A stretch of 64,000 bases of DNA from Maniola hyperantus (GCF_902806685.2 NC_048549.1:13409594-13473593); one strand, 5' to 3'. Positions 32,460 through 43,447 are shown, counted from the first letter of the stretch. Program-made: numbers and translations. The notes: a model not told the origin generated them from the letters alone.

Positions 32460-33170
32460 CTCGAATTAAGGTACAGCCACACTTGCGCGGTGTACGTGGA
32501 ATGCGGGAGCGTCCATTCGCGAATCTATACACTGCAGGTTTTTGTGTGTTGTTTCGCATTGACTATGCTGCGTGTGCATAGGCCCTACTGGCCGCTACAG
32601 CGTCACCGGTGAGGGTGGCGAGCGCGAAGCTCCGCCTGTAGGTGAGCCTTAGGGCTCGGAGAAATAATTTGAGAGGTCGGAAGGCGACGTCCTCCTAAGG
32701 GCGCTTCATGTGAGGCTCAGACCACGGCTTAGGATGACGTTGGGATGGGTGGAATTGTTGGACTACTGGTTAGTCCGTACGCCCCCGAGGTCGTGGCGTG
32801 AGTCCACGTCCAGGTGACGTTAGAAATTGGCGACCTCGTCTTCGCCGGCGAAGACGCTGTAATAAGGTTGAGTTGAGTAGCCCTTCCGAAACAGCGAGCA
32901 TTGTCGGTCATGACTTGATGGTCGGGATCGTTAACGACGTGCTTAGTGTGTTTTTTATTGGGGGGTCGTTTCGGTCGGGGGTGTATGTTGCTGCCTCAAC
33001 TACTATGGGGTTGGGGTGTCTAATGGCTCTAATGGCGCCGTCAAATATCGCGGGAGGCGACTGCCGCCGGGCGGCTGCGTTCTCGCTTCGCAGTCGCTTC
33101 GATCGCGCGGGTTTGGATGATGCTTTACGTTATTTTGATATCATGACCTTATACGTTTTTGTGGTGTTAC
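32460..33170. other. GC-rich island, possible old retroelement
   Basis: Base composition rises sharply, with many CG dinucleotides (GCGTCACCGGTGAGGGTGGC, TCGTCTTCGCCGGCGAAGAC). A 125-codon plus-strand frame at 32798-33175 (MSPRPGDVRNWRPRLRRRRR...) has no motif I recognise. GTCTTCGCCGGCGAAGAC at about 32839-32856 is a perfect palindrome. The end is uncertain. It could be a decayed LINE or LTR-element internal region, or a CpG-rich regulatory or host sequence. Confidence 0.4.
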
Positions 33171-33232
33171 TTTAATTTATCATTAGATATAATTGATACA
33201 ATTTATTGTACAAAACTAGCAGATCACTAGGC

Positions 33233-33380
33233 CTCATATTTTACTGCCCATATTATCAATGCGAAACCGTGTTTGTTTGTTGGTTTGGTCCTTCGGTCAC
33301 ACGCAACAGAGCAACGGATCGTCATGTTTTTTTTTGCTTTAGTATAGTTAAAGATCTGGAGTTTTTTCAGTCAAAGAAAT
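33233..33380 (-). mobile_element. HLE-A fragment, diverged
   Basis: CTGCCCATATTATCAATGCG, TTTGTTTGTTGGTTTGGTCC and CAACAGAGCAACGGATCG; truncated at the CTAG end. Confidence 0.6.
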
Positions 33381-33446
33381 TTCAGTAGGTACCTAATCTG
33401 TTCATGCCTAAGAAGGCGAAAACATTGAAACCAGATTTTTTCTAAA

Positions 33447-33545
33447 CTAGCTTATGCCTGCGACTTCGTTCGCGTGATCTACACAAATTTCAAACCCTTA
33501 TTTCACCCTCTTGAAGTGTAGAATTTTCACGAGTTGCCCCACCAC
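33447..33545 (-). mobile_element. HLE-B terminal fragment
   Basis: ACTAGCTTATGCCTGCGACT through TTTCACCCTCTTGAAG; the rest is absent. Confidence 0.7.
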
Positions 33546-33717
33546 TTCAGTGGAAACGTAACCTAATCTAACGTCTAGACAAGCCTAACCTGAATGCCAT
33601 AAAAATCTGTCTCATCCATAGTGATATATAATTTAATACCCAAAGAAGTAGATCTCATTTATAATTCAGATATTAATTAAAAATAGTGACACAAGGCAAT
33701 CCGCGGGCGGTCGCTAA

Positions 33718-34098
33718 TAGAGAGAGATCCAGCGCGTGCCAGACCTTCGTTAGTTTATAAAAGCTGAAAGTTTCTCTGCGTATTGTCCCCAACATAAGGA
33801 GGAACGATCTGCGACTATGATTGTTGGATCTTGGTGGCTTTGGAAGATAACATGTAATATACTTATAATTGTTATACATATATTCTTCGGAATAGTATTA
33901 GAAATCTCTGCATGCATTGCCAGACACTTAGTGTCGTAGAAACTCTCTGCCAAACACCCTTAAAATTTAATAAACTATTAAAGTTTAAGGGTATTTGGCA
34001 GGGGATCAGCACGATAATTATAGTGTCTGGCAATGCAATATGCAAAAAAACTTTCAGCTTTTATAAAATAATAAAGGTCTGGAGCGCGCTGGCTCTTA
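33718..34098. mobile_element. Fold-back element with CCAGCGCGTGCCAGAC ends
   Basis: Left arm GAGATCCAGCGCGTGCCAGA...AGCTGAAAGTTTC and right arm AAACTTTCAGCTTTTATAAA...GGTCTGGAGCGCGCTGG. The inner halves (TGCATTGCCAGACACTTAGT / AGTGTCTGGCAATGCA) also pair, so almost the whole 380 bases are palindromic. Second copy at 61.6 kb. Confidence 0.78.
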
Positions 34099-34276
34099 GT
34101 CCATAAGATTTGGAACCGTTAAATTATCACACCCACTACGGATGATCCTTATAAAGTAAACCAATTTGACTTTACGACGTCCCGTTCTACCAAATAATTA
34201 CCTACTTTGAGGAATTTTAGTACGTATATAATCCATACTAATACTAATTACTAATATGTATTACTAATTTACTAAT

Positions 34277-34493
34277 ATCCATACTAATATTATAAATACG
34301 AAAGTGTGTCTGTCTGTCTGTCTGATAGTGTTTCACAGCCCATCCCTTCAACCGATTTTGACATTTGGTACAAATATAGCTTGCATCGCGGGGAAGGACA
34401 AAGGCGACTTTTTATCCCGGAAAATCAAAAAGTTCCCACGGGATTTTTAAAAACCTAAATCCACGCGAATGAAGTCGCGGCACCAGCTAGTAA
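34277..34493 (-). mobile_element. HLE-A variant
   Basis: TAATATCCATACTAATATTA, GTGTCTGTCTGTCTGTCTGA, TTTCACAGCCCATCCCTTCA and GAAGTCGCGGCACCAGCTAG. Confidence 0.76.
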
Positions 34494-34614
34494 TTCAATG
34501 ATTACTACAAGTACATAATTAAAGAAGGGACACCACTGTGACATTTTACTGACCCCGCGCCCGCAACGTTTAGGTTACGCATATAGTTGAGCCATTATAA
34601 ACGTGCGAACTGAG

Positions 34615-35086
34615 TAATCATCATCATCATCAACATAGACGTCCACTGCTGGACATAGGTCTCTTGTACTAGGACTCCCACACGCCACGGTCTTGTCCCT
34701 GGGACTAGTCTGATGTCGTCCGTCCTCCTAGTGGGGGTCTACCAACGCTGTGTCTTCCGGTGCGAGGTCGCCATTCCAGCACTTTGAGACCCCAACGTCT
34801 ATCGATTTTACGAACTATGTGCCCTGCCCATTGCCACTTCAGCTTCGCAACCCGTTGAGCTGTCGGTTACTCTCCTACGGATATCCTCATTTCTGATTTG
34901 ATCACGTAGAGAAACTCCAAGCATAGCTTTCTCCATCACCCGCTGAGTGACTCTGAGCTTTCTTATGAGGCCCATAGTTAGCGACCATGTCTCGGATCCA
35001 TATGTCATCACTGGCAACACGCACTCTTCGAAGACTTTGGTTTTCAAACACTTTGGGTATGTAAGGGACCCTAAAGACAAGCTCAT
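34615..35086 (-). pseudogene. RTE LINE 3' fragment
   Basis: The minus strand encodes CLKTKVFEECVLPVMTYGSE and then RVMEKAMLGVSLRDQIRNED, the same region as the 47.2 kb copy but with frameshifts farther on. The 3' tail is the (ATC)n run at about 34618-34632. It is 5'-truncated and non-functional. Confidence 0.87.
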
Positions 35087-35089
35087 AAA

Positions 35090-35639
35090 TTGCCTTCCTA
35101 GTAGTTACTCTGATAGATAATTGGACAATTAAAAGATGGAGGCATTTAAAACAATTTAAGGGCTCAAATATAATAGTTAATTGCCTAATAATATACAACA
35201 ATGAAATATGACACCGAGCGCACTAAAAAGGCTTATCGAACTATTCTATCGGCCCCCGCCCACTTATTGTCCACAGGCTTGTTTATTTTAATATTAATTT
35301 GAATAAATACTTAATTATGTTAAACATCTAATCGGGGTTTCGGAGGTTTATTTATAAAGGTAGGTTTTGAGAGCGCGTCATCAAGACGATAGAATGTTAC
35401 AGTGAGACAAGGCTCTCTTGGCACTTGAATAACATTGACAGGGGGGCGCTGTTGGAGAACAAAGGCTTAGACTATTCAAACAAGAACAAAGAGAACACTT
35501 GACGGCAAACGTTAGATCCGATTTTTGCCACGCGCCATTGACTGCGCCTTGTCGCACTGTACAGTTCACGACAGTTAGGAAACTTGTAATAAAACGTCGC
35601 GGCTTCACCTACACTGGCTGGCGTCAAATTAGATTTAGA
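35090..35639. other. Unassigned
   Basis: Moderately GC-rich near 35.38-35.63 kb with a 75-codon minus-strand frame of no known family; no repeat seen. Confidence 0.4.
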
Positions 35640-35809
35640 GCCTCAATAGCTCAACCGGTATAGGAGTGGACTGAAAACCGAAAGGTCGACGGTTCAAATC
35701 ACGCCCGTTGCACTATTGTCGTACCTACTCCTAGCACAAGCCTGACGCTTAATTGGAGAGGAAAGGGGAATATTAGTCATTTAATATGGCTAATATTCTT
35801 TAAAAAAAA
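35640..35809 (+). mobile_element. SINE-2, full length
   Basis: By eye nearly identical to the copy at 156-333, including CATTTAATATGGCTAATATT and a poly(A) of eight. Probably young. Confidence 0.86.
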
Positions 35810-35929
35810 TGTTACCTACATATGAGCTATGTAGGCTATAAAGCATCTAGGTATCTTTCATCACCCCTAGCCTAATATTTGACAGATGTCGACTCCAGGT
35901 ATATTTAACTATATCAATGCAGGAAAAAA

Positions 35930-36012
35930 ATGTGATTGAAGGACAAACTAACAAGCCAACAAACCAATAAACCAAAAAACAAACACTTTCGCATTTATAA
36001 TACGGGTAGTGA
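35930..36012 (+). mobile_element. HLE-A 3' fragment
   Basis: TGTGATTGAAGGACAAACTA followed by A/C-rich repeats and CACTTTCGCATTTATAATAC. Confidence 0.62.
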
Positions 36013-36052
36013 TATGGGTACCTATTGATTAATAAAAATCACATTTATTTTA

Positions 36053-36258
36053 AAACCAGCTTATGCTTCATAAATTTCAAACCCTTATTTCACCCACTTA
36101 GGGATTGAATTTTCAAAAATCCTTTTTTTAGCGGATGCCTACGTCATAATAGCTATCTGCATGCCAAATTTCAGCTCGAGCCGTCCAGTAGTTAGAGCTG
36201 TACGTTGATAGATCAGTCAGTCTGTCAGTCACCTTTCCCTTTTATATATTTAGATTTT
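36053..36258 (-). mobile_element. HLE-B copy lacking part of its CTAG end
   Basis: GCTTATGCTTCATAAATTTC, TAGCGGATGCCTACGTCATA and ATATATTTAGAT; the CGCGACTTCGTCC core is deleted. Confidence 0.74.
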
Positions 36259-36690
36259 CGCTAAGAATGCAAGACAAAAAGTTGCGACAAGACAAAAAAC
36301 AGAATGTCTTGAGTCATTACCGTCGTACTACTGAAACGTACCTTTAATTGTGTAAAGCATACAGACTGTATGGCGGACGCTAATGTAAATTTAAAACGTG
36401 ATGTGCGTTAAAATGTCTATCTAATTACTGATATCAAAACAAGATAGCGAGATACATAGATATTGAAATATATTATGAAAAATCCGAGCTAGCGAGATTC
36501 GACCTAATGCTCACATAAATAAAAGCTAAATTGCCTATTTCTGTTGCTCTCCTATGGTTTACCCTACATACGTTTTATTGGAACATAAAAACTAAAACTT
36601 ACCAAGACAGTATATTGTGCTACATTAGGCTTAAGGGGAGTGTCCGACAAGCGCGCCCCATCCACACGAAGTTTGAATCTTATTTGTTTG

Positions 36691-36900
36691 CTAAGTAATC
36701 TAAATAGTATAAAAGGAAAAACTGACTAACTGACTCACTGACTGACTGATCTATCAACGCACATTTCAAACTACTGGACGGATCGGACTGAAATTTGGCA
36801 TACAGATAGCTATTATGACGCAGGCATCGGGTAAGAAAGGATTTTTGAAAATTCAACCTCAAGGGGGTAAAATTGGGCTTTGAAATTTGTGTAGTCAAAT
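36691..36900 (+). mobile_element. HLE-B copy, 3'-truncated
   Basis: Normal start and middle; stops at TTGTGTAGTC without the CGCGGACGAAGTCGCGA end. Confidence 0.76.
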
Positions 36901-37259
36901 AATATGGTTGTAAATAGGTGGTACCACACAAAAAGTAAACAGATTTTAAAAGATTCAAAATCATAAATTTTATTATTTAGTAATTTCTACAAAGTCAAGC
37001 TCAAGTGTATAAAACAACTAGAAAGAGGTGAAAAAACCTATTATATGACTGCATGAACGCATAATATATATTCCGCTAAATTATGCATACTTACAATGAT
37101 ATGATAGCTATTATAATATTTAGTTTCACGTATTTTAATTTGTCGTAAAAAATAGAGTATGATTTACTGCTGACATTGCAGAGTTATATGACTCTATTGT
37201 TCATAAATAATTTCAATGTAATTTAAATTATGTTTAAACTACGTTGAAACGCTAGTTTT
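36901..37259. other. AT-rich, unassigned
   Basis: No recognised element. Confidence 0.4.
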
Positions 37260-37521
37260 TAGGGTTCCGTACCCGAATAGTGCCAACGGGACACTATTAT
37301 TTTATTTTATTTTATTTGTTTTTTGCAATCAACAGCGATATATATAATATAATTTTACATAATAACAGACTGAAAATAAGGCCAAATAGGATTACAATTT
37401 TTTACAGATTACTTAAATAGATATTAAATATAAATTTATAACAGTACGTTTGATAATTTAAACAATTAAGCTTCCGTCTGTCTGTCAGCGGGCTGTACCT
37501 ATCTCATGAACTATAATTTTC
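37260..37521 (+). repeat. REP-6 copy split by a LINE end
   Basis: Left part AGGGTTCCGTACCCGAATAG to ACACTATTA at 37260-37301; right part TTCCGTCTGTCTGTCAGCGG and TATCTCATGAACTATAATTT at 37473-37521. Confidence 0.7.
37302..37472 (-). mobile_element. LINE 3' end inserted in REP-6
   Basis: Reverse complement of the 4.66-4.86 kb fragment, poly-tail first (TTATTTTATTTTATTTTATT). REP-6 sequence stops just before it and resumes after it, so it is an insertion. Confidence 0.77.
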
Positions 37522-37662
37522 GCTATGTCGCTCTCCAGGTCCTTAACTATACCCACGCAAAAAATCACGTCAATCCGTTGCTCCGTTGCGGCGTGATGTA
37601 AGGACAAAGCAATAAACCAACAAACAAACACACTTTCGAATTTATAATAAGGGTTGTGATTA
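37522..37662 (+). mobile_element. HLE-A 3' part fused to REP-6
   Basis: GCTATGTCGCTCTCCAGGTC, AAAATCACGTCAATCCGTTG and CACACTTTCGAATTTATAAT. REP-6 sequence runs straight into it without the HLE-A start. Confidence 0.66.
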
Positions 37663-38499
37663 TTTATTGCTATAACAACCAAATACTAGAAATTTCGAAA
37701 TAGCTGCCATGCACAATGCACATCAAAAAAAAATATACAAAATACGTAGTCTTATCTTGTACTATGGTACGGAACCATTTGTGTGTGAGTCTGACTCGCA
37801 CTTGACCGTTTTTTTGTAGTCTTCAAGTCGTAAATTAAAAAAAGCAGGCATAAATTGTTGTCCCATAAATTATTCTGTTTCAAAGTTTCGACTTTATTAA
37901 ATTACGAATAGCGTATATTTAAAAAGCTTTATGACCATTCTAATGACGCTCAAAGTAAAATTCAATTTGTAAATTAAATATGATGTAAATTACAAATATT
38001 AGTTAACTAGCTGAATCGTGCTGTTTTCACGCGGGTGGGCTCGTTAATTCTTTAAAAGAAACTTTATTATTGTTTCATGACGAAAATTCATAATATCATT
38101 AAATTATGAGTGGCTCTATAAAAAGTTCACCCCAAAACTCCTTTTTTATAGTTGAACAATTTATGGTTGAATCGGTGGCCCGTTACAGCAAAACACTACG
38201 TTACGTGTTTCACCGCAAGCTAAAAGTCATTGGTTTATTTATCTGCCAAAGAGACCCACCTTGACTTTGTCTCAAGACAAAAATCAATATTAAATTAAGA
38301 ACACTACCTACCACAAAAAAGTTCAGTTCAGAAAAAGTTCACTAATTTTCAAGTTCAGTAAATAAATAGACGGTCAATTGCAGCAAAATACTCGGAGGCG
38401 GCAAGCGAGTGGCTAACAGAAATTATCATTATTTTGTAAATCAAATGTGTATAAATTTTCCAAAATAATAAGTATGATTTTGTTTAGAAAGATCTTATA

Positions 38500-38690
38500 A
38501 TCTCTATATATAAAAATGAACCGCTAAATGTGTTGCTGATCGCAAATCTCGAGAACAGCTGAACCGATTTCGCTAATTCTTTTTTCATAATATTCCTTGA
38601 AGTACGAGGATGGTTCTTACAGAGAGAAAAATTAAAAAAAATTAATCGACTGTTAGGCGGTACGAAGTTCGCCGGGGCAGTTAGTATTTT
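38500..38690 (+). mobile_element. HLE-C copy
   Basis: CTCTATATATAAAAATGAAC, GAACAGCTGAACCGATTTCG, GTACGAGGATGGTTCTTACA and GAAGTTCGCCGGGGCAGTTA; same family as 51.9 kb, opposite orientation. Confidence 0.72.
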
Positions 38691-38696
38691 AATAAT

Positions 38697-38826
38697 TTTT
38701 TACCTACACTTCAAGGAAATTCCTAAATAATTTTAAATACATATCAAAAATTGCGGACCGGCAGGATTCGAACCCGCGCTCCTGCAATCGCGCCCGATGC
38801 TCTGACCCCTAAGCTACGGATATCGT
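38697..38826 (-). mobile_element. SINE-4, reverse copy
   Basis: TTACCTACACTTCAAGGAAA, ATACATATCAAAAATTGCGG, GGCAGGATTCGAACCCGCG and CCCCTAAGCTACGGAT are the complement of the 1.4 kb copy. It is not an intact tRNA: the cloverleaf is incomplete and the 3' body is SINE-like. Confidence 0.74.
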
Positions 38827-39302
38827 ATGTTCAATCAGTACTGAAGCGTGGTGTATTTAAAAATATTAAGATCTTATAACATTTTAACCACACACGTTAA
38901 CGTAGTTGCAATTTTTTACGAAAGTTGCTTAAAACAAGCCCAAAAGGCCGTCACATATTTCACCTTAAGTAAAAATCGCTTAAGGGGCGTACCTATCTGT
39001 CCAAGAGACATACGTAACGGAAACAGGGAAGACGAAAATCAATATTAAATTAAGAACAGCTCTACAAAAAAATTCAGTTAAGAAAAGTTCACCGAGTAAC
39101 CACTCGATTCGAGTTTAGTGAATCGACGGGCCGTTATAGCAAAACACTCGGAGGCGGTCCGTAAGTGCACTTAACAGAAAATTGAATCGCGCGACAGTTT
39201 CGCGACAAAAAGTGGCAAATTGATTCGGGGTAGCAAATTGCAGAGCGACCAAGTGCCGCCGGCCTGTCTCGTATCCCGTGTCAGTGTAAAAGCGACGGGA
39301 AG

Positions 39303-39590
39303 CTTATTTCTGTGCACAGATCTCTTCTTAGAATGAAAAGGGTTTGAGCTATCGTCCGCCACGCTGGCCAAGTGCAGATTGTTAGACTTCACACACCTTC
39401 GAGAACATTCTAGAGAACTCCCTGATATGCAGGTTTCCTCATAATGTTTTTTTTCACTGTTAAAGGAAGTGATATTTAAACGAACGGACATAGCTCCGAA
39501 AAGTTATAAGTGCGTGGCCGAAATTGAACCCCCGACCTCCTAAATAGAAGGCCACATGTCTGAACTAGGCTATTATGGCTATTAACACAC
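39303..39590 (-). mobile_element. SINE-1 between two copies of a 130 bp duplicate
   Basis: Reverse copy with GTCCGCCACGCTGGCCAAGT and the head AAATTGAACCCCCGACCTCC. Near-identical 130-base sequences (39170-39302 and 39591-39722) flank it directly. Confidence 0.8.
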
Positions 39591-39735
39591 TTAACAGAAA
39601 ATTGAATCGCGCGACAGTTTCGCGACAAAAAGTGGCAAATTGATTCGGGGTAGCAAATTGCGAAGCGACAATGTGCCGCCGGCCTGTCTCGTATCACGTC
39701 TCGTTGTTAAAGCGACGGGAAGCCCATTGCATATG

Positions 39736-40587
39736 AATTTATTTATTTATACTTACTTTGATTTACTGTGAATGGTTTCTAAAGCTAGGTGCTTATGTTT
39801 GTTGTGAAGTGAAGTGCAGGGACTTTGATCTATCTTATAAATGATGTAATTAGTGCGATTTTTAAAATTTTATTTAATTTCAGTATTATTAATAATTGTT
39901 CAGTATTTTTTCTTATTTTGAACAAAACACAACAAACTACTTACTTCTGATTTCTAAGAGGTTTTTTTTTTCTACAAATTAGTAAATGATAGATGTTTGT
40001 GACAAATGAATTATCGTCCATAAAAAATAGTAGCAATTTATACATTTAAGGAAAAAGTATTCAAAAAGTTTCAGTCAGTGGGGACTACAGGCAGAAGTGT
40101 AAACTTAAAACTATAAAATAACATTGCTTTGTTTTGGTTATTCAAATTATTTGTAGTAAATATCAAAAATTAAAATTCCATATTTTTTTAAATAAAACAT
40201 TTGTTGAGTTTTACAGCAAGCAAGCCAAGCACTATAAACATTAGCATGTGACCTTTAAGGTTTTTGACAATGCCAAAATCGCCCGACGTGACTTAAAAAT
40301 TTTCACTTCAATAATAATCTATGCTGTATTGTGTTATCTTTGATCGTCATGATCAAGTAAACTCCATAGCAACCACCCGCATCGCAATCACGACACGTAA
40401 TATGAACCTAAGTCATTAATCATACAACATTACTGGTGGCTGATAGAAATAATAAATTTGATAATAACTACGATCTACTTCACCTCTTACGCTCTAACAT
40501 CTGTGATCTTAAATTCTAGAGCATTTGGCAAACTCTGCCATTACATAATGACTGATCTAGCAACACACAACTTAAGCGACTAGATAA
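39736..40587. other. AT-rich, unassigned
   Basis: No repeat or exon signature seen between the local repeat cluster and the 40.6 kb RTE fragment. Confidence 0.4.
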
Positions 40588-40985
40588 CATCATCATCATC
40601 ATCAACCAATAGACGTCCACTGCTGGACATAGGTCTCTTGTAGGGAAATCCACAACGCGCCACGGTCTTGCGCCGCCGGAATCTAGCGGCTCCCTGCGAC
40701 TCGTCTTATGTCGTCCGTCCACCTAGTGGGGGGTCTTCCAACGCTGCGTCTTCCAATGCGCGATCGCCATTGCAGCACCTTGTGACCCCAACGTCTATCG
40801 GTTGTACGAACTATGTGCCCTGCCCATTGCCACTTCAGCTTCGCAACCCGTTGAGCTATGTCGGTTACTCTAGTTCTCCTACGGATCTCCTCATTTCTGA
40901 TTTGATCACGTTGAGAAACTCCAAGCATAGCTCTCTCCATCGCCCGCTGAGTGACTCTGAGCTTTCTTATGAGGTCCATAGTACT
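40588..40985 (-). pseudogene. RTE LINE 3' fragment
   Basis: The minus strand reads MDLIRKLRVTQRAMERAML, then VAKLKWQWAGHIVR and RSVGRPPTRWTDDIRRVAGS, open for about 98 codons. A frame break follows before the (ATC)n tail near 40590. It lies about 3.2 kb from the receptor exon, on the same strand. Confidence 0.88.
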
Positions 40986-41121
40986 AGGCGACTAGATATA
41001 AAGGAACTGAAACCCGCTAAGCACTTTGACCGCCAATTGTGCCAGATCTTTTTCACGCACATGCAAACTGTGTAAACCATTCCCTTCGGCGGTGTTCCCA
41101 CTAGATTTCAACATGGGGTTT

Positions 41122-41590
41122 TTATATTGAAAATATTACAGTAAAACTTAAAGCTAGCCTTATCGAATTACTATACAAATCAGGCCCGCGTGGAATGGTG
41201 TCAAGAATACTGGCTGCATTTCCGCGCTGGACAGCCGGGCAGATTCGTTGCGCAAAAAAATGAGCCAGCCCCTCTGTAGCCAGATGAGGTGAAATGCCTC
41301 GTAATTTTTTTTTAGTACAGAGACTCCATGGCCCCAGGGTCTCCACGGCAAACGGAACAAAATTGTAACTCAATAAGAGAGGCATAATTTGCGCCGCATG
41401 CCGTTTTTAGCCATTTCTGCTGCGGCTCCCGGTCTTGATGCTGTCTCCCTGATATGACACGGGAGCAATGTGTCAACGCAAGTTGCGTCCCACATTAGCG
41501 CCCGTCTCCGTTCGTAGGGAACCAGCGTCAATCCATCAGGTCTCTTGCCATCGATCGAATGCGATTCGATGCGAATTGCAGTGCGCAAGC
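41122..41590 (-). pseudogene. Retroelement ORF C-terminal fragment with RPDG/WDATCVDT and QRGNAAS motifs
   Basis: The minus strand reads DGKRPDGLTLVPYERRRALM, WDATCVDTLLPCH and AAAEMAKNGMRRK. A one-frame shift near 41375 leads to NFVPFAVETLGPWS and ICPAVQRGNAASILDTIPRG. I recognise this order as the tail of reverse-transcriptase polyproteins of a widespread animal non-LTR retroelement. The RPDG...WD spacing is suggestive of a restriction-like nuclease core, but that is inference. One frameshift and the absence of the RT domain show it is dead. It lies 2.6-3.0 kb from the receptor exon, on the same strand. Confidence 0.75.
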
Positions 41591-42328
41591 GTTCTTACAA
41601 TTATCGTGGGTAATTCCGACCATGACCGATATTCTCAGATTCGGAAAACGAAATTCAGATCTAGTGCGCAGCCCCTCATAAAAATAGTACTACGAGTACG
41701 GCTACTTTATTGTAGATTATAAGTAATGATAACGGGTTCTTAGCGTTTTTATTTGTCGATATTTCAACTCAATTGCACGGGTCGTGGTCACGACGGGACT
41801 GCGGTGCTGCGAGAGATGAAATGCGAGCTGTCAAGGGCAGTAGCGAACTACCCTCTTTCGTATTCTTTTCGCTGGAACTTCACGAGCTGTCCCGCAAAAT
41901 ACACTCACAACGTCGTTATTTATTTTCGATATCGTTCGATGCTGGATTCCACATACCTACTTGCTAGTTTAAAACCATCCTCACGATTTAAACTCTGGTG
42001 TTAATAAGCTTAATAATAATAATAGTTTTTTATTTTATTTTCAGGCATAAAACCCATATACACATTTAAAATGTTGATTTTGCAATAAAAATGTGATTTG
42101 GCATAATAACCGTGTTTGGCGTCAGTCCCTATCACGTCTCGTCAGTCCCTAGAACACTGATTTTAAAAAATCATTAATTTCTCTAAAAATATCAAGTAAA
42201 GTGACTGGCCCTTTTAGTTGCAGCAAAGTAGATGTTATACCCTCAGCATAGAATATAAACTGTTCTGATTTTTAACTAAAAACACCAATTTCAAAATTAC
42301 ATCAGAAGTTAACCAAATTTCAGATAAT

Positions 42329-42389
42329 CACCCATAAAATAAAATAAAATAAAATAAAAATAAAAATTAAATTAAATTAAATTAAAATC
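42329..42389. repeat. (AAATA)n / (AAATT)n microsatellite
   Basis: ATAAAATAAAATAAAATAAA then ATTAAATTAAATTAAATTAA; may be an old LINE tail. Confidence 0.8.
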
Positions 42390-42399
42390 ATTAGTACTA

Positions 42400-42830
42400 C
42401 GGCTACTTTGGATCGAGTTTCAAATTGTCGGATTCAGAGCGGATGCAGAGCGTAAAGAGCCTAAAGCGTAGCATAAACTAGTTGATTTATTTCATTCCCG
42501 ACAAGTGCTGTCGCGGTGCCATTCAAGCGTCAATCGCGGATTCAAATGGTTCTGTATAAGAGGCTGGTTTCATGCCGCTTCCAGAGCCACCGCGGGCGTG
42601 GGCGATAAAAAACGCGCTAAATATTGCTTTGACGCGACAAAATCATAGTTTCAGGGACGGTGGTGATAAATCCAAAGTGTTTCGCCGTGAGGCAGACATT
42701 TTGTAGTAATTGCAGATTGCGAACGCGAAATCCCGTGGGATTTTAAAAAATCGATTAAGTAGTTACGCGTGCTAATTATTTTTTCATAGGTTTCAAAGCC
42801 CATTTTTATTACATTTGCATGAAAAGCTGT
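42400..42830. other. Single-copy-looking, GC-richer intronic stretch near the exon
   Basis: Between a microsatellite and a REP-5 copy, 1.3-1.7 kb beyond the exon donor. It contains CGCGGGCGTGGGCGATAAAA (a GCGTGGGCG motif, the consensus of Egr-type zinc fingers). No open frame of note. A regulatory role is only inference. Confidence 0.35.
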
Positions 42831-43010
42831 TAGTTTTTAAACCTAATAAAAAATCTGTTCAGTTCTCCGACTAAAAAAAATATTCTTATGCTACTAATAT
42901 TGGAATGAATCAGTAGGTATTTTCTTATTTTCATATATTTTCCTGTACGTTTTAAACTCCATAAATAACACTGAAAATTATTAAGTGTAAGCTGTGATGG
43001 TATAATGTTA

Positions 43011-43447
43011 TTTTTAGGGTTCCGTACCTCAAAAGGAAAAACGGAACCCATATACTTTGTTATCTGTCTGTCTGTCTGTCTGTCTGTCAATCTGTCAAGA
43101 AACCTACAGGGTACTTCCCGTTGACCTAGAATCATGAAATTCGGCAGGTAGGTAGGTCTTATAGCAGACATTCGGTGAAAAATCTGAAAAAAGTGAGTTT
43201 GTGGTTACATCACACAAAAAAAATTAAATTGTGGTCATGAATTAATAATTAGTATTTTCAATTTTCGAAGTAAGATAACTATATCAAGTGGGGTATCATA
43301 TGAAAGGTCTTCACCTGTGTATTCTAAAACAGATTTTTATTTATTTTTATGCATCATGGTTTTTGAATTATCGTGCAAAATGTCGAAAAAATACGACTGT
43401 AGTATGGAGCCCTCGTTGCGCGAGCCTGACTCGCAATTGGCCGGTTA
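43011..43447 (-). repeat. REP-5 copy
   Basis: Full reverse copy about 0.7 kb beyond the receptor exon donor; (GTCT)n of about six units. Confidence 0.85.

Larger units (their letters stand above)
38150..39735. repeat. Local cluster of diverged direct repeats
   Basis: GGCCCGTTACAGCAAAACAC (38.18 kb), TTGCAGCAAAATACTCGGAG (38.38 kb) and GTTATAGCAAAACACTCGGA (39.13 kb) share a unit, as do AAAATCAATATTAAATTAAG at 38.28 and 39.04 kb. A 130-base unit (ATTGAATCGCGCGACAGTTT...) is almost identical at 39170-39302 and 39591-39722. HLE-C, SINE-4 and SINE-1 copies are embedded. Confidence 0.75.

Noticed and set aside
32798..33175. 125-codon frame in the GC-rich island as a host gene
   Set aside because: GC-rich DNA lengthens chance frames; no domain, homologue or splice structure could be recognised.
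41468..42004. Plus-strand frames of 84 and 83 codons as a gene
   Set aside because: The first is the antisense shadow of the RPDG retroelement fragment; the second has no motif and no splice support.
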